A stretch of 64,000 nt of DNA from JAOAPG01 sp963791575. GTDB taxonomy: Bacteria > Acidobacteriota > Terriglobia > Terriglobales > Acidobacteriaceae. Positions within the stretch are counted from its first letter, which is position 1, and each line of letters begins with the position of its first letter. Location: contig CAWBSY010000004.1 in assembly GCA_963791575.1 (NCBI GenBank), positions 62,001-126,000 on the forward strand. Direction: 5' to 3'. A program made the translations under genes and the position numbers. This document shows, piece after piece, positions 53,395-61,564 of this stretch. The notes beneath the pieces were generated by a model. It did not search any database, was not told the DNA's origin, and worked only from the letters and a program-made list of their open reading frames with translations.

Positions 53395-53425
53395 GGGCTC
53401 TAGGCTTTGGGCGTTAGGCTCTAGG
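53395..53425 (+). repeat. TAGGC-type repeat, copy 1
   Basis: GGGCTCTAGGCTTTGGGCGT and TAGGCTCTAGG. An inverted copy is at 53508-53537 and a direct copy at 54657-54690. Copies 1 and 2 flank the terminator and the third borders the other end of mnmA. Confidence 0.8.
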
Positions 53426-53457
53426 GACATCCGAAAACGCAGTTTTCATCTGAATTG

Positions 53458-54651
53458 TTAAAACTTACAAAAGGCAGCGTGCGAACGCTGCCTTTTTCTG
53501 TTTCCTAAAGCCTGACGCCCGAAGCCTAGAGCCCGAACTACATGATCCATCCGCCGCCGACCACAACATGCACCATCATAAAATACCGCTGCTTGCCCTG
53601 GCGTAATCGCTCGCTGCGCTTCATCGAAGGTCACCAGAATCTCATCTGCCCCGGACCTCTCAATCACTGCCGGTGCGGCTGGGTGGCGATGCCGAATTTT
53701 TACCATTACGCGCATCGGCTCGTTCAAATCTTCAGTCGAAATCAGATTCACGCGATGAGTTCGTAACGTCCGCGAGTAAAGATCTTCCTGATTTCCAACT
53801 ACCACCTGGTGAGCGTCTCCCTTGATCTGAATCACATACAAAGGAGAGCCTGTCGCGACGCCAAGTCCCTTGCGCTGGCCAACGGTAAAATTATGAATTC
53901 CGCCGTGCTCGCCAACTACTCGACCATCGGTCGTGACCAATTCGCCCGCGGTGTCGGGCAGCGACTCCCCTTGCTCGCCTAAATACGCATCGAGAAACTT
54001 CTTATAGTCACCGCCCGGCACGAAACAGATCTCCTGCGAATCCGGCTTTTCCGCCAGTGCGAGTCCGTGATTTCGCGCCATCTCTCGCACCTGAGGCTTA
54101 GTCATTCCCCCCAAGGGAAAAATGGTGCGGCTCAGTTGCTCCTGAGTGAGGCCGAACAAGAAATAAGTCTGATCCTTTGAAAGATCGGCCGGACGCTTCA
54201 GCAGCCAGCGTCCAAGTTCGTTATCGAATGCCACCCGCGCATAATGACCCGTAGCCAACGACTCGGCGCCAATCTGCTGCGCGACAATGAGCAACTGATC
54301 GAACTTGAGGTGATTGTTGCAAAGGCTGCAAGGGATTGGCGTTCGTCCGGAAAGATACTCTTCGACAAAAGGACGCACTACTTCGCGCTCGAAACGGTCC
54401 TCATGATTGACTACGTAATAAGGAATGCCAATGGTCTCAGCAACGCGGCGTGCGTCGTAAACGTCATCCAGTGAGCAGCAACGCCCCTGCACGGACTCAG
54501 GCATGCCCTCATGACCAACAAGTCTCCGTTGATTCCAAAGCTGCATTGTGAGCCCGACAACATTGTGCCCCTCGGCGCGCAGCATGGCCGCGACGGCGGA
54601 GGAGTCAACTCCTCCGGACATGGCGACGGCAATGGTCTTTGGTGAAGGCAT
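53458..54651 (-). CDS. mnmA: tRNA 2-thiouridylase MnmA, C-terminal frame altered
   Basis: Makes s2U34 in tRNAs for Lys, Glu and Gln. The PP-loop is VAMSGGVDSSAVAAML; the catalytic Cys pair lies in RTPIPCSLCNNHLKF and KPDSQEICFVPGGDYKKF; VGQRKGLGVATGSPLYVI and FYDGA follow. The expected end VVVGGGWIM is present in the next frame, with its stop at 53538-53540, but one extra base near 53570 sends the frame past it for about 40 more residues. The extension reads through the terminator and a repeat, so it is not natural. iscS lies 48 bp upstream, giving a sulfur-transfer operon. Confidence 0.9.
   Translation of the reverse strand: MPSPKTIAVAMSGGVDSSAVAAMLRAEGHNVVGLTMQLWNQRRLVGHEGMPESVQGRCCSLDDVYDARRVAETIGIPYYVVNHEDRFEREVVRPFVEEYLSGRTPIPCSLCNNHLKFDQLLIVAQQIGAESLATGHYARVAFDNELGRWLLKRPADLSKDQTYFLFGLTQEQLSRTIFPLGGMTKPQVREMARNHGLALAEKPDSQEICFVPGGDYKKFLDAYLGEQGESLPDTAGELVTTDGRVVGEHGGIHNFTVGQRKGLGVATGSPLYVIQIKGDAHQVVVGNQEDLYSRTLRTHRVNLISTEDLNEPMRVMVKIRHRHPAAPAVIERSGADEILVTFDEAQRAITPGQAAVFYDGACCGRRRMDHVVRALGFGRQALGNRKRQRSHAAFCKF
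53471..53498. terminator. Bidirectional rho-independent terminator
   Basis: AAGGCAGCGT (53471-53480), loop GCGA, and ACGCTGCCTT (53485-53494), then TTTC. A perfect ten-base-pair stem. Rightward it ends the YtxH/DUF948 unit. Leftward it lies just inside the shifted mnmA extension, beyond its expected natural stop. Confidence 0.9.
53508..53537 (-). repeat. TAGGC-type repeat, copy 2 (inverted)
   Basis: AAGCCTGACGCCCGAAGCCT and AGAGCCCGAA. Its reverse complement (GGGCTCTAGGCTTCGGGCG) matches copy 1 at 53395. Confidence 0.8.
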
Positions 54652-54656
54652 AAAAA

Positions 54657-54690
54657 ACAGGCTCTAGGCTTTAGGGTCAGGCCTTAGGGA
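54657..54690 (+). repeat. TAGGC-type repeat, copy 3
   Basis: CAGGCTCTAGGCTTTAGGGT and CAGGCCTTAGGG, in the spacer between mnmA and iscS. Same family and orientation as copy 1. Confidence 0.75.
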
Positions 54691-54699
54691 GCTAAAGCC

Positions 54700-55884
54700 C
54701 TAGCGGCTAACGGCTTCTCTATTATTGTAAACCGGAGAGAGCTCTCGCAGGCGTGCGACCGTACTTGGAATGAGATCTAACGCGAAATCCACATCTTCTG
54801 CAGTGTTTTGTTTCCCTAGGCTGAAGCGGATGCTAGCTCGCGCACGATCCGGGCGCAGTCCCATCGCGGTCAGCACGTGCGAAGGTTCCATTGCCCCAGA
54901 GGAACATGCGGCACCGGTAGAAACGGCCAGGCCTTTCAAATCCAGTGCGATGATCAAGGCCTCTCCGTCGATGTAATCAAAGTAAATATTCGAAGTATTT
55001 GGAACACGCGGCGCGCCCTCGCCATTGATGCCGATGGCTTCTACTCCTGCGAGGATCTTGCTCTCGATCCGGTCGCGCATCGCTGATGTTTTCTCAGCAT
55101 CCCCACGATTCAATGCTTGCGTCGCGAGCTCTGCAGCCTTGCCCAATCCAACGATGCCGGGAACGTTCTCTGTTCCGGCGCGACGGGAGCGTTCATGACG
55201 TCCTCCATAAAACATTGGTTCGAGGCGAGTTCCCTTCCGAACGTAAAGTGCGCCCACTCCCTGCGGCGCGTGCATCTTGTGCCCGGAAATCGAAAGCAGA
55301 TCGCACCCGATTTGCTTCACATCGATGGCAACTTTTCCCGCGGCCTGTACCGCATCCGTGTGGAAGTACACATCTGCCTCGGACGCAATCTTCCCTATCT
55401 CTTGCACCGGCTGCAGGACGCCAGTCTCATTATTTGCCATCATGATCGTAATCAGTTTCGTGTTCTTACGGAGCGCTCGACGCACGTCATCGGGATCCAC
55501 TTGGCAACGGCCATCCACCGGAACGTAGGTGACTTCGTAGCCCTGAGTTTTGAGATATCCAGATTCGAGGTGCTTGCAGGTGTTTAACACTGCGTGATGT
55601 TCAATGGTCGAAGTAATGATGTGGTCGCCCGGCTGAACTAAGCCGAATACAGCCAGATTGTCTGCTTCCGTTCCGCCGCCGGTGAAGACGATCTCCGAAG
55701 CACGGCAACCGAGAAGCGCCGCCACTGACTCGCGGGAACGTTCCACGGCGGCACGCGTCTCCTGTCCGTGATGATGAATTGAAGAAGCGTTGCCAAAGTG
55801 CTCACCAAAATAAGGCTGCATAGCCTCTAAGATTTCGGGAAGCACCGGTGTGGTGGCGTTATTGTCGAGGTAGACGCGGCGCAT
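54700..55884 (-). CDS. iscS: Cysteine desulfurase (IscS/NifS)
   Basis: A 394-aa pyridoxal-phosphate enzyme that transfers sulfur from cysteine to acceptors, here most likely to MnmA encoded directly downstream. VYLDNNATTPVLPEILEAMQ opens the fold, VFTGGGTEADNLAV and EHHAVLNTCK (PLP contacts) follow, SISGHKMHAPQGVGALYVR holds the PLP lysine and STGAACSSGAMEPSHVL the active-site Cys. ATG 55884 gives the canonical N-terminus; upstream ATGs would add 5 or 13 residues. The citrate synthase gene lies upstream on the same strand. Confidence 0.94.
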   Translation of the reverse strand: MRRVYLDNNATTPVLPEILEAMQPYFGEHFGNASSIHHHGQETRAAVERSRESVAALLGCRASEIVFTGGGTEADNLAVFGLVQPGDHIITSTIEHHAVLNTCKHLESGYLKTQGYEVTYVPVDGRCQVDPDDVRRALRKNTKLITIMMANNETGVLQPVQEIGKIASEADVYFHTDAVQAAGKVAIDVKQIGCDLLSISGHKMHAPQGVGALYVRKGTRLEPMFYGGRHERSRRAGTENVPGIVGLGKAAELATQALNRGDAEKTSAMRDRIESKILAGVEAIGINGEGAPRVPNTSNIYFDYIDGEALIIALDLKGLAVSTGAACSSGAMEPSHVLTAMGLRPDRARASIRFSLGKQNTAEDVDFALDLIPSTVARLRELSPVYNNREAVSR

Positions 55885-55971
55885 AAGTCTCAGATTCATT
55901 TTACGCCGTGGACTGGCCGCCATCGTAATTTGGAGAACCGGGCTGCGTTAGTGTTGGTTCAGGCCAGAACG

Positions 55972-57114
55972 CTATCGCTGATTCATCGGCACGTAGTGAT
56001 TGGGATAGGCAGGCCCAATATAGTCCGCGCGGGGTCGGATTAAACGGTTGTCGTCGAGTTGCTCGATCACGTGCGCCGTCCAGCCGCTCACGCGTGATAC
56101 CGCGAAGATCGGAGTGAACAAATCCACATCGATTCCTAACGTGTGGTAAGTCGAAGCCGAATAGAAATCCACGTTCGCATTTAGCTTCTTATCGGCTTTC
56201 ACGAACTGTTCGATTTTCTGCGACATGTCGAACCATTTGCTTTGTCCGCTGGAGCGGCCGAGATCTTCAGACATCTTTCTAAGATGAGTGGCTCGCGGAT
56301 CTTCGGTGTGGTAAACGCGGTGGCCGAATCCAGGAACCTTCTTCTTTGCAGCCAACATTCCTTTGACATGCTCGACCGGGTCCGCCCCGGCTTTGTCGAT
56401 CGCCTCGAGAATTTTGAAGACTGCTTCGTTAGCGCCACCATGCAGCGGTCCCTTTAGCGTTCCAATAGCTGAAGTGATTGCAGAGTGCATATCTGAAAGC
56501 GTAGCGGCCGTGACTCGAGCCGCAAAGGTGGAAGCATTCAACTCATGATCGGCATGCAGAATTAGAGCAATATCAAGAGCGCGCTCCGCAGTCTCCGAAG
56601 GACGAGTGCCATTCAGTTGCAGCAAAAAGTTTGCTGAATGTGAAAGCGATCGGTCGGCCTCAATAACATTCTTTCCTTTCCGAATGCGGTCATAGGCCGC
56701 AACGATCATCGCAATCTGCGAGGTCAAGCGGATCGACTTTCGCACATTCGCATCGTGATCGTTGAGTTTCTCATCTGCATCGTAGAAGGAAAGCGCGGAG
56801 ACAGCAGTGCGGAGAACATCCATCGCGGGAACGTGCCTAGGGGCGGTGCGCAGTAGATCGAGAATCGCCGGATCAAGCTTGCGCTCCTCGGCCAACCGGG
56901 CGCGTAATTCCTTGAGTTCGCTTGCGGTCGGCAGCCGTCCATTCCAAAGCAGGTAGCAAGTCTCTTCAAAGTTTGAATGGTCGGCGAGTTCGTGGATATC
57001 GATGCCCCGGTAGGCCAGAACACCTGCGTCGCCATCGATGTAGCAAACGCCAGATGTGGTGGCGACCACTCCTTCCAATCCTTTAGGAGCCTGCATGGTG
57101 GTAAGGCTGGGCAT
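55972..57114 (-). CDS. gltA: Citrate synthase
   Basis: A 380-aa enzyme that condenses acetyl-CoA with oxaloacetate. GVCYIDGDAGVLAYRGIDIH, ILHADHELNASTFAARV with the catalytic His, GPLHGGANEAVFKILEAI, VPGFGHRVYHTEDPRATHLR (second catalytic His), VDFYSASTYHTLGID (Asp/Thr region) and RVSGWTAHVIEQLDDNRLIR are the family motifs. The length matches the short type I/hexamer-like or 2-methylcitrate-synthase-related bacterial forms, so 2-methylcitrate activity is possible. GAGGT lies before ATG 57114. Confidence 0.93.
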   Translation of the reverse strand: MPSLTTMQAPKGLEGVVATTSGVCYIDGDAGVLAYRGIDIHELADHSNFEETCYLLWNGRLPTASELKELRARLAEERKLDPAILDLLRTAPRHVPAMDVLRTAVSALSFYDADEKLNDHDANVRKSIRLTSQIAMIVAAYDRIRKGKNVIEADRSLSHSANFLLQLNGTRPSETAERALDIALILHADHELNASTFAARVTAATLSDMHSAITSAIGTLKGPLHGGANEAVFKILEAIDKAGADPVEHVKGMLAAKKKVPGFGHRVYHTEDPRATHLRKMSEDLGRSSGQSKWFDMSQKIEQFVKADKKLNANVDFYSASTYHTLGIDVDLFTPIFAVSRVSGWTAHVIEQLDDNRLIRPRADYIGPAYPNHYVPMNQR

Positions 57115-57695
57115 GTTACCTCACTGAATTCGATTTCGTTGTGGCCGCACGGGAAGGAAGAACGCGCTGTCGCAACTAACTTTTATACGCCAAAAGTGTT
57201 AACTTTCCAACCCACCGAGGGACATGGTGGTAAGTGCTTTCGATTGCCGCTGAAATAATTTCTTTCCCGACTAACTGATTGGGAGTGAATGAACTAACAG
57301 GAGAATACGTGAGAAGAAATCGTTCTACCTCCTGCAATCCGGCACGGCATCCGCTTTCGATAAGCTACTCCGTCAGATGATGAGCAAGTAGATGTCTTCA
57401 TGGGAGCAATAGCGCAACAGGACGAGAGATCCCTACTGGCTGGAAGGTGGTCAATGTGCATGACATGGGAACCCAAAATACTTTTTGCAAAATGGCGTTC
57501 CAGCCTCGTTCTTCTAAGTTGTTCTGTAATCAATGATCCAGATTGACACAAGTTGTCAGGTGAACGACAAATTTTGATACTGACGAGGGCTTCATGTCGG
57601 ATTTCAGGGCCTCTTGAAGTTACTGAAGGTCTCGTAAGTCTTGAAAATCAGCTAGCTACGTGGGACGTGCCATACTCTTTGGTAACTTCCAATGT
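57115..57695. other. Long spacer upstream of the pilin cluster
   Basis: About 580 bases with no supported gene. It contains the citrate synthase leader on one side and, at its right end, a sigma-54-like element. Confidence 0.4.
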
Positions 57696-57711
57696 TGGCG
57701 GCTAAAATGCG
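57696..57711 (+). promoter_or_regulatory. Sigma-54-like promoter of pilin gene 1
   Basis: TGGCGGCTAAAATGCG has GG and GC with the ten-base spacing of a -24/-12 element (consensus TGGCAC-N5-TTGCA). Matches TGGC and TGC, but not the A/C at -21/-20 or the first T of the -12 block. It lies 66 bases before the start codon. Confidence 0.5.
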
Positions 57712-57776
57712 AACATAATCGGCAATTGGGTCAACTGAGACCAAAATATCTGATTCTGGAGAAGAGGGAAACTTAA

Positions 57777-58283
57777 ATGCGGAAACAAAAGGGCTTTTCA
57801 CTTATCGAGTTGTTGATCGTGGTTGCGATTATTTTGATCATCGCTGCCATCGCCATTCCTAACCTGTTAAGAGCACGTATTGCAGCTAACGAGTCGTCTG
57901 CCGCGGCTTCGGTTCGTACTATTGACACAGCAGAAATTTCTTACACGACATCTTATCCGGCCCAAGGCTATTCTGCTACCTTGGTAGCGCTTGGTCCTGG
58001 TGGCGCTAACGCCGCTTGCCCAGGTGCCGCCTCTGGCAGCGCTTGCATCATTGACGGATTGCTCGCTGCTGGAACTAAGAGCGGATACCAAATTACCTAT
58101 ACTGCTCTGGGCGCGGTTCCAGTCGCCGATTTCGTTGTCAGTAATGATCCGACTACGGTGCAAACCACGGGCGTAAAGGGTTTTTGCTCAACCTCGGACA
58201 ACGTTGTTCGCTTCAAAACTCCGGGACCTACGACCGCCGTGGCTGCCGCCACTTGTCAGGCGCTGACTGCAATCGGTCAATAA
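57777..58283 (+). CDS. Type IV pilin-like protein, copy 1
   Basis: A 168-aa prepilin. The short leader MRKQKG ends in Gly before FSLIELLIVVAIILIIAAIA, with Glu5 of the mature protein, the class IV prepilin (PilD-processed) signature. The head has ATLVALGPGG, CPGAASGSACII and a C-terminal Cys pair (CSTSDNVV... TCQALTAIGQ) giving a disulfide-closed D-region. Probably the major pilin or a GspG-like pseudopilin. A GGAGAAGAGGGAAAC ribosome site lies upstream. Near-identical to the next gene. Confidence 0.88.
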   Translation: MRKQKGFSLIELLIVVAIILIIAAIAIPNLLRARIAANESSAAASVRTIDTAEISYTTSYPAQGYSATLVALGPGGANAACPGAASGSACIIDGLLAAGTKSGYQITYTALGAVPVADFVVSNDPTTVQTTGVKGFCSTSDNVVRFKTPGPTTAVAAATCQALTAIGQ

Positions 58284-58324
58284 TTACGGTATGGCAAAGT
58301 ACCTGGGGGAGGGTACAAGCCGCA

Positions 58325-58358
58325 AGACCTCGGATGGCAACATCCGAGGTCTTTTCAT
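58325..58358 (+). terminator. Rho-independent terminator of pilin gene 1
   Basis: AGACCTCGGATG, loop GCAA, CATCCGAGGTCT, then TTTCATTT. A perfect twelve-base-pair stem, 42 bases after the stop. It recurs identically at 59114. Confidence 0.93.
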
Positions 58359-58500
58359 TTATGACTGAAATTTTGGATGCTCTTATCAGAATATGTTAGC
58401 CGCTTAGGCGAAATTTGCCACATTATCCAATGTACCTCAAATTCAATACGCAACATTGCTTCATTTACGGTCAAATTTGATAAACGATGCATTTCCAGAG

Positions 58501-58516
58501 TGGGCGTCGGGTTGCA
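58501..58516 (+). promoter_or_regulatory. Sigma-54-like promoter of pilin gene 2
   Basis: TGGGCGTCGGGTTGCA has the GG/GC spacing of ten bases and a full TTGCA at -12, a good -24/-12 match. It lies 50 bases before the start codon, with a GGGGG ribosome-like site in between. Confidence 0.6.
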
Positions 58517-58565
58517 GAAGTAAACACAAATGGTTTCGAAACCAACTTTTGGGGGTTAGCGAATA

Positions 58566-59072
58566 ATGCGGAAACAAAAGGGCTTTTCACTTATCGAGTT
58601 GTTGATCGTGGTTGCGATTATTTTGATCATCGCTGCCATCGCTATTCCTAACCTGTTAAGAGCACGTATTGCAGCTAACGAATCGTCTGGCGCGGCCTCG
58701 GTTCGTACTATTGACACAGCAGAAATTTCTTACACGACATCTTATCCGGCCCAAGGCTATTCTGCTACCTTGGTAGCACTTGGTCCTGGTGGCGCTAACG
58801 CCGCTTGCCCAGGTGCCGCCTCTGGCAGCGCTTGCATCATTGACGGATTGCTCGCTGCTGGAACTAAGAGCGGATACAGAGTTACCTATACTGCTCTGGG
58901 CGCGGTTCCAGTCGCCGATTTCGTTGTCAGTAATGATCCGACTACGGTGCAAACCACGGGCGTAAAGGGTTTTTGCTCAACCTCGGACAACGTTGTTCGC
59001 TTCAAAACTCCGGGACCTACGACCGCCGTGGCTGCCGCCACTTGTCAGGCGCTGACTGCAATCGGTCAATAA
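58566..59072 (+). CDS. Type IV pilin-like protein, copy 2
   Basis: A 168-aa prepilin almost identical to copy 1. The protein differs at two places: Ala to Gly in NESSGAASVRT and QI to RV in SGYRVTYTALG. The DNA, from start codon through terminator, differs by only about a dozen bases. Copy 2 has its own, different promoter region. Same leader and D-region as copy 1. The near identity suggests recent duplication or ongoing gene conversion. Confidence 0.88.
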   Translation: MRKQKGFSLIELLIVVAIILIIAAIAIPNLLRARIAANESSGAASVRTIDTAEISYTTSYPAQGYSATLVALGPGGANAACPGAASGSACIIDGLLAAGTKSGYRVTYTALGAVPVADFVVSNDPTTVQTTGVKGFCSTSDNVVRFKTPGPTTAVAAATCQALTAIGQ

Positions 59073-59113
59073 TTACGGTATGGCAAAGTACCTGGGGGAG
59101 GGTACAAGCCGCA

Positions 59114-59148
59114 AGACCTCGGATGGCAACATCCGAGGTCTTTTCATT
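59114..59148 (+). terminator. Rho-independent terminator of pilin gene 2
   Basis: Same twelve-base-pair AGACCTCGGATG/CATCCGAGGTCT hairpin as at 58325, followed by TTTCATTT. It marks the end of the duplicated block. Confidence 0.93.
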
Positions 59149-59384
59149 TGCTCATAGGTCATCAAGGGTGCTTTCACTAGCTCGAGCGTCTGCCAAAATT
59201 TGTCATTCTAGAGACAGAAGAAAGAATGAATCGAACAATCAGAAAAAAATCCATCAGTACCATGGCTCCAAGTTGCTGATTTGATGAGAAATAGCGCGGC
59301 GTCGATTCGACATATACATCAGGTACCCAAAGGTACCCAAAATGCAACGGGTAGAGCAGCGGAAAGAATGGTGACAGCAAAAAA

Positions 59385-59879
59385 ATGAAGCGAGAACAAG
59401 GATTTTCGTTAATCGAATTGCTGATCGTTGTTGCGATTATCCTGATAATTGCTGCGATCGCAATCCCGAATCTATTGCGGGCACGAATTGCCGCAAACGA
59501 ATCTTCGGCAGGGGCTTCGGTTCGCCAACTAGCGACTGCGGAAATTGCATATAACTCGGCTTACCCCGCAACAGGCTATTCAACTCTCGCGACTCTCGGG
59601 GGAGGTACTCCTTGCGCAGCGAGTACACTCACAGGTTGTTTTATTGACAGCCTGCTCACTACTGGATCCAAAAGTGGATACCAATTCGCAGCCTCAGGAA
59701 TAGGCGGCGCTCCCAATACGACCTTTGTAGTAGGAGGCACACCTCTGAATTTCAATGTAACCGGAGTTCGCGATTTCTGCGCCACAACGGACGGCGTGAT
59801 GCGGGTCAATCCGGGCGTTGCTGGCGCAGTACCACCACCTGACATCGCAACGTGCTCAGCCTATGCCATCGCTCAATAG
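59385..59879 (+). CDS. Type IV pilin-like protein, divergent copy 3
   Basis: A 164-aa prepilin with leader MKREQG and the same hydrophobic helix (FSLIELLIVVAIILIIAAIA, then IPNLLRARIAANESSAGASV). The head differs (TLATLGGGTPCAASTLTGCF; TTFVVGGTPLNFNVTGVRDF) but keeps the Cys-bounded C-terminus (CATTDGVMRV... IATCSAYAIAQ). It may be a minor pilin sharing the filament with copies 1 and 2. The spacer before it holds a weaker sigma-54-like sequence near 59263, one base short in spacing. Copy 4 follows after 44 bp. Confidence 0.85.
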   Translation: MKREQGFSLIELLIVVAIILIIAAIAIPNLLRARIAANESSAGASVRQLATAEIAYNSAYPATGYSTLATLGGGTPCAASTLTGCFIDSLLTTGSKSGYQFAASGIGGAPNTTFVVGGTPLNFNVTGVRDFCATTDGVMRVNPGVAGAVPPPDIATCSAYAIAQ

Positions 59880-59923
59880 CTCGGCAGATTTGGTTGTTCA
59901 AGGCTTATAATTAGTTTCTAGAA

Positions 59924-60457
59924 ATGAATAACGAGAGGGGCTTCACGCTGGCCGAGCTGCTCATCGTTGTGGTCGTGATCTGCCTGATCGCCGCCATAGT
60001 CTTCCCCAACTTGCTACGTTCCCGGGTTGCTGCGGGTGAGGCGGCGGCGATCAGTTCGGTTCGCGAAATCAACAAAGCTGAGATCGGCTACCAGACGACC
60101 TATCCCGCCATTGGTTTTGCGGATAACTTAGCACTACTCGGAGCAGGAAATCTGGGGCTTCCCTGCACCACACGTACACCACAACACGCTTGCTTGCTTG
60201 ATCCCAAACTCTCAAATGCTACTTCGCCGGATCTGCCTAGAAATGGCTATTGGTTCTTGGTTACTCCTACCGAAAAAGATGCAAACGGAGTAGTTGCAGG
60301 CTATGTCATAGGATCAGCCGCCACGCAATTCAATCAGAGCGGGGTACGAGATTTCTGTTCTACTGAAGACGGCGTTCTCCATTTCCGAGCACCACACCAG
60401 CAATCCACTCCAATAACCACCCTTTCCGACTGTCGGGCTCAAACCGTTCTGCAGTAG
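59924..60457 (+). CDS. Type IV pilin-like protein, divergent copy 4
   Basis: A 177-aa prepilin with leader MNNERG, then FTLAELLIVVVVICLIAAIV and FPNLLRSRVAAGEAAAISSV. Glu5 is kept. The head (EINKAEIGYQTTYPAIGFAD; RNGYWFLVTPTEKDANGVVA) is the most divergent, with the C-terminal Cys loop FCSTEDGVLHF...SDCRAQ. It is probably a minor pilin or pseudopilin in a filament with the other three. A TATAAT-like sequence lies in the 44-bp spacer before it. The ABC operon begins 165 bp downstream. Confidence 0.82.
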   Translation: MNNERGFTLAELLIVVVVICLIAAIVFPNLLRSRVAAGEAAAISSVREINKAEIGYQTTYPAIGFADNLALLGAGNLGLPCTTRTPQHACLLDPKLSNATSPDLPRNGYWFLVTPTEKDANGVVAGYVIGSAATQFNQSGVRDFCSTEDGVLHFRAPHQQSTPITTLSDCRAQTVLQ

Positions 60458-60622
60458 GTCGTTTGTATTAACCCTTGTGCTTGATGCAGACGATAGGCGA
60501 GCTTCGCTCGCAATCTACGCCATATTTACTTTCGTAATCTCACACTCCGAATCGCCTATACCACTTTGTTATAACTTTGCCTATAATTTTATTGAGAAGC
60601 GGCTAAAACTCTCGATACTCTC

Positions 60623-61564
60623 ATGTCCGCAATAGAAATTCTTGGTCTGGAAAAAATTTACAAAGTAGGCTTTTGGAGAAAGCGGCTCAAACGCGCCCTC
60701 AGCCCGCTGACCCTTAGAGTGGAAGAGGGGGAAATTTTCGGCTTTCTTGGGCCTAATGGAGCAGGTAAGACCACTACGCTGAAGATGCTGATGGGCATTG
60801 TTTTCCCTACAGCCGGCACCGCAAAGATTCTGGGCATGGAGTTGGACGACCCCAGGATGAAAGCTCAGATTGGCTTTCTTCCCGAGCAGCCGTATTTTTA
60901 CGACCACCTCACTGCCCGCGAGCTTCTCAACTATTACGGACAGCTCTCGGGAGTTCCTGCGAAAGAACGCCGAAGCAAAGTCGATGAGGTATTGGCGAGA
61001 GTCGGCCTGCTGGATGTAGGTAGCACGCAATTGCGAAAATTTTCCAAAGGCATGTTGCAGCGAGTGGGAATTGCACAAGCCATATTGCACGACCCTAAAG
61101 TTGTGTTCCTGGACGAGCCAATGTCCGGCCTTGATCCAATGGGCCGCCGCGAAGTACGCGATCTGATCGAACAACTCAAACACGAGGGTAAAACGGTTTT
61201 CTTTTCTACCCACATCTTGTCCGATGCGGAAGCGCTCTGTGACCGCGTGGCGATTATGCATCTAGGGAAACTGCTTCGTGTAGGTGTTGTAGCTGATTTG
61301 ATTTCTAGTATTCACGGGAAAGTGGAAATTGTTTGGCAAGGAACAATGGTTCCGTCGTCCATGAGCAATCTTGGCGCAGAATGCCATATCACCGGTGACA
61401 CAGTTAGAGCCGTGCTCGCCGATAGCAATCAGGATGCCGCTATTGAACTGCTCAGGAAAGAAAAGCTCAGACTCATTTCTGTCTTACCAGTACGCACGTC
61501 GCTTGAAGACTATTTCGTTGCCCAAGTTAAACCCACAGAACAAAGCGTGAGCGTCACAGCATGA
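60623..61564 (+). CDS. ABC transporter ATP-binding protein
   Basis: A 313-aa ATPase. Walker A is FLGPNGAGKTTTLKM, the ABC signature region is LRKFSKGMLQRVGIAQAILH, Walker B is VVFLDEPMSGLDPMGRREVR and the switch is FFSTHILSDAEALCDRVAI. ATPases of this type (CcmA/DrrA-like) power ABC-2 exporters. The C-terminal extension (DSNQDAAIELLRKEKL) is usual. The next gene starts 4 bp before its end. Next to the pilin cluster, it resembles PilH of the Myxococcus pilGHI set, needed for pilus assembly. Confidence 0.9.
   Translation: MSAIEILGLEKIYKVGFWRKRLKRALSPLTLRVEEGEIFGFLGPNGAGKTTTLKMLMGIVFPTAGTAKILGMELDDPRMKAQIGFLPEQPYFYDHLTARELLNYYGQLSGVPAKERRSKVDEVLARVGLLDVGSTQLRKFSKGMLQRVGIAQAILHDPKVVFLDEPMSGLDPMGRREVRDLIEQLKHEGKTVFFSTHILSDAEALCDRVAIMHLGKLLRVGVVADLISSIHGKVEIVWQGTMVPSSMSNLGAECHITGDTVRAVLADSNQDAAIELLRKEKLRLISVLPVRTSLEDYFVAQVKPTEQSVSVTA

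Noticed and set aside
59263..59277. Sigma-54-like sequence before pilin gene 3
   Set aside because: The spacing between GG and GC is one base too short and the site is more than 100 bases from the start.
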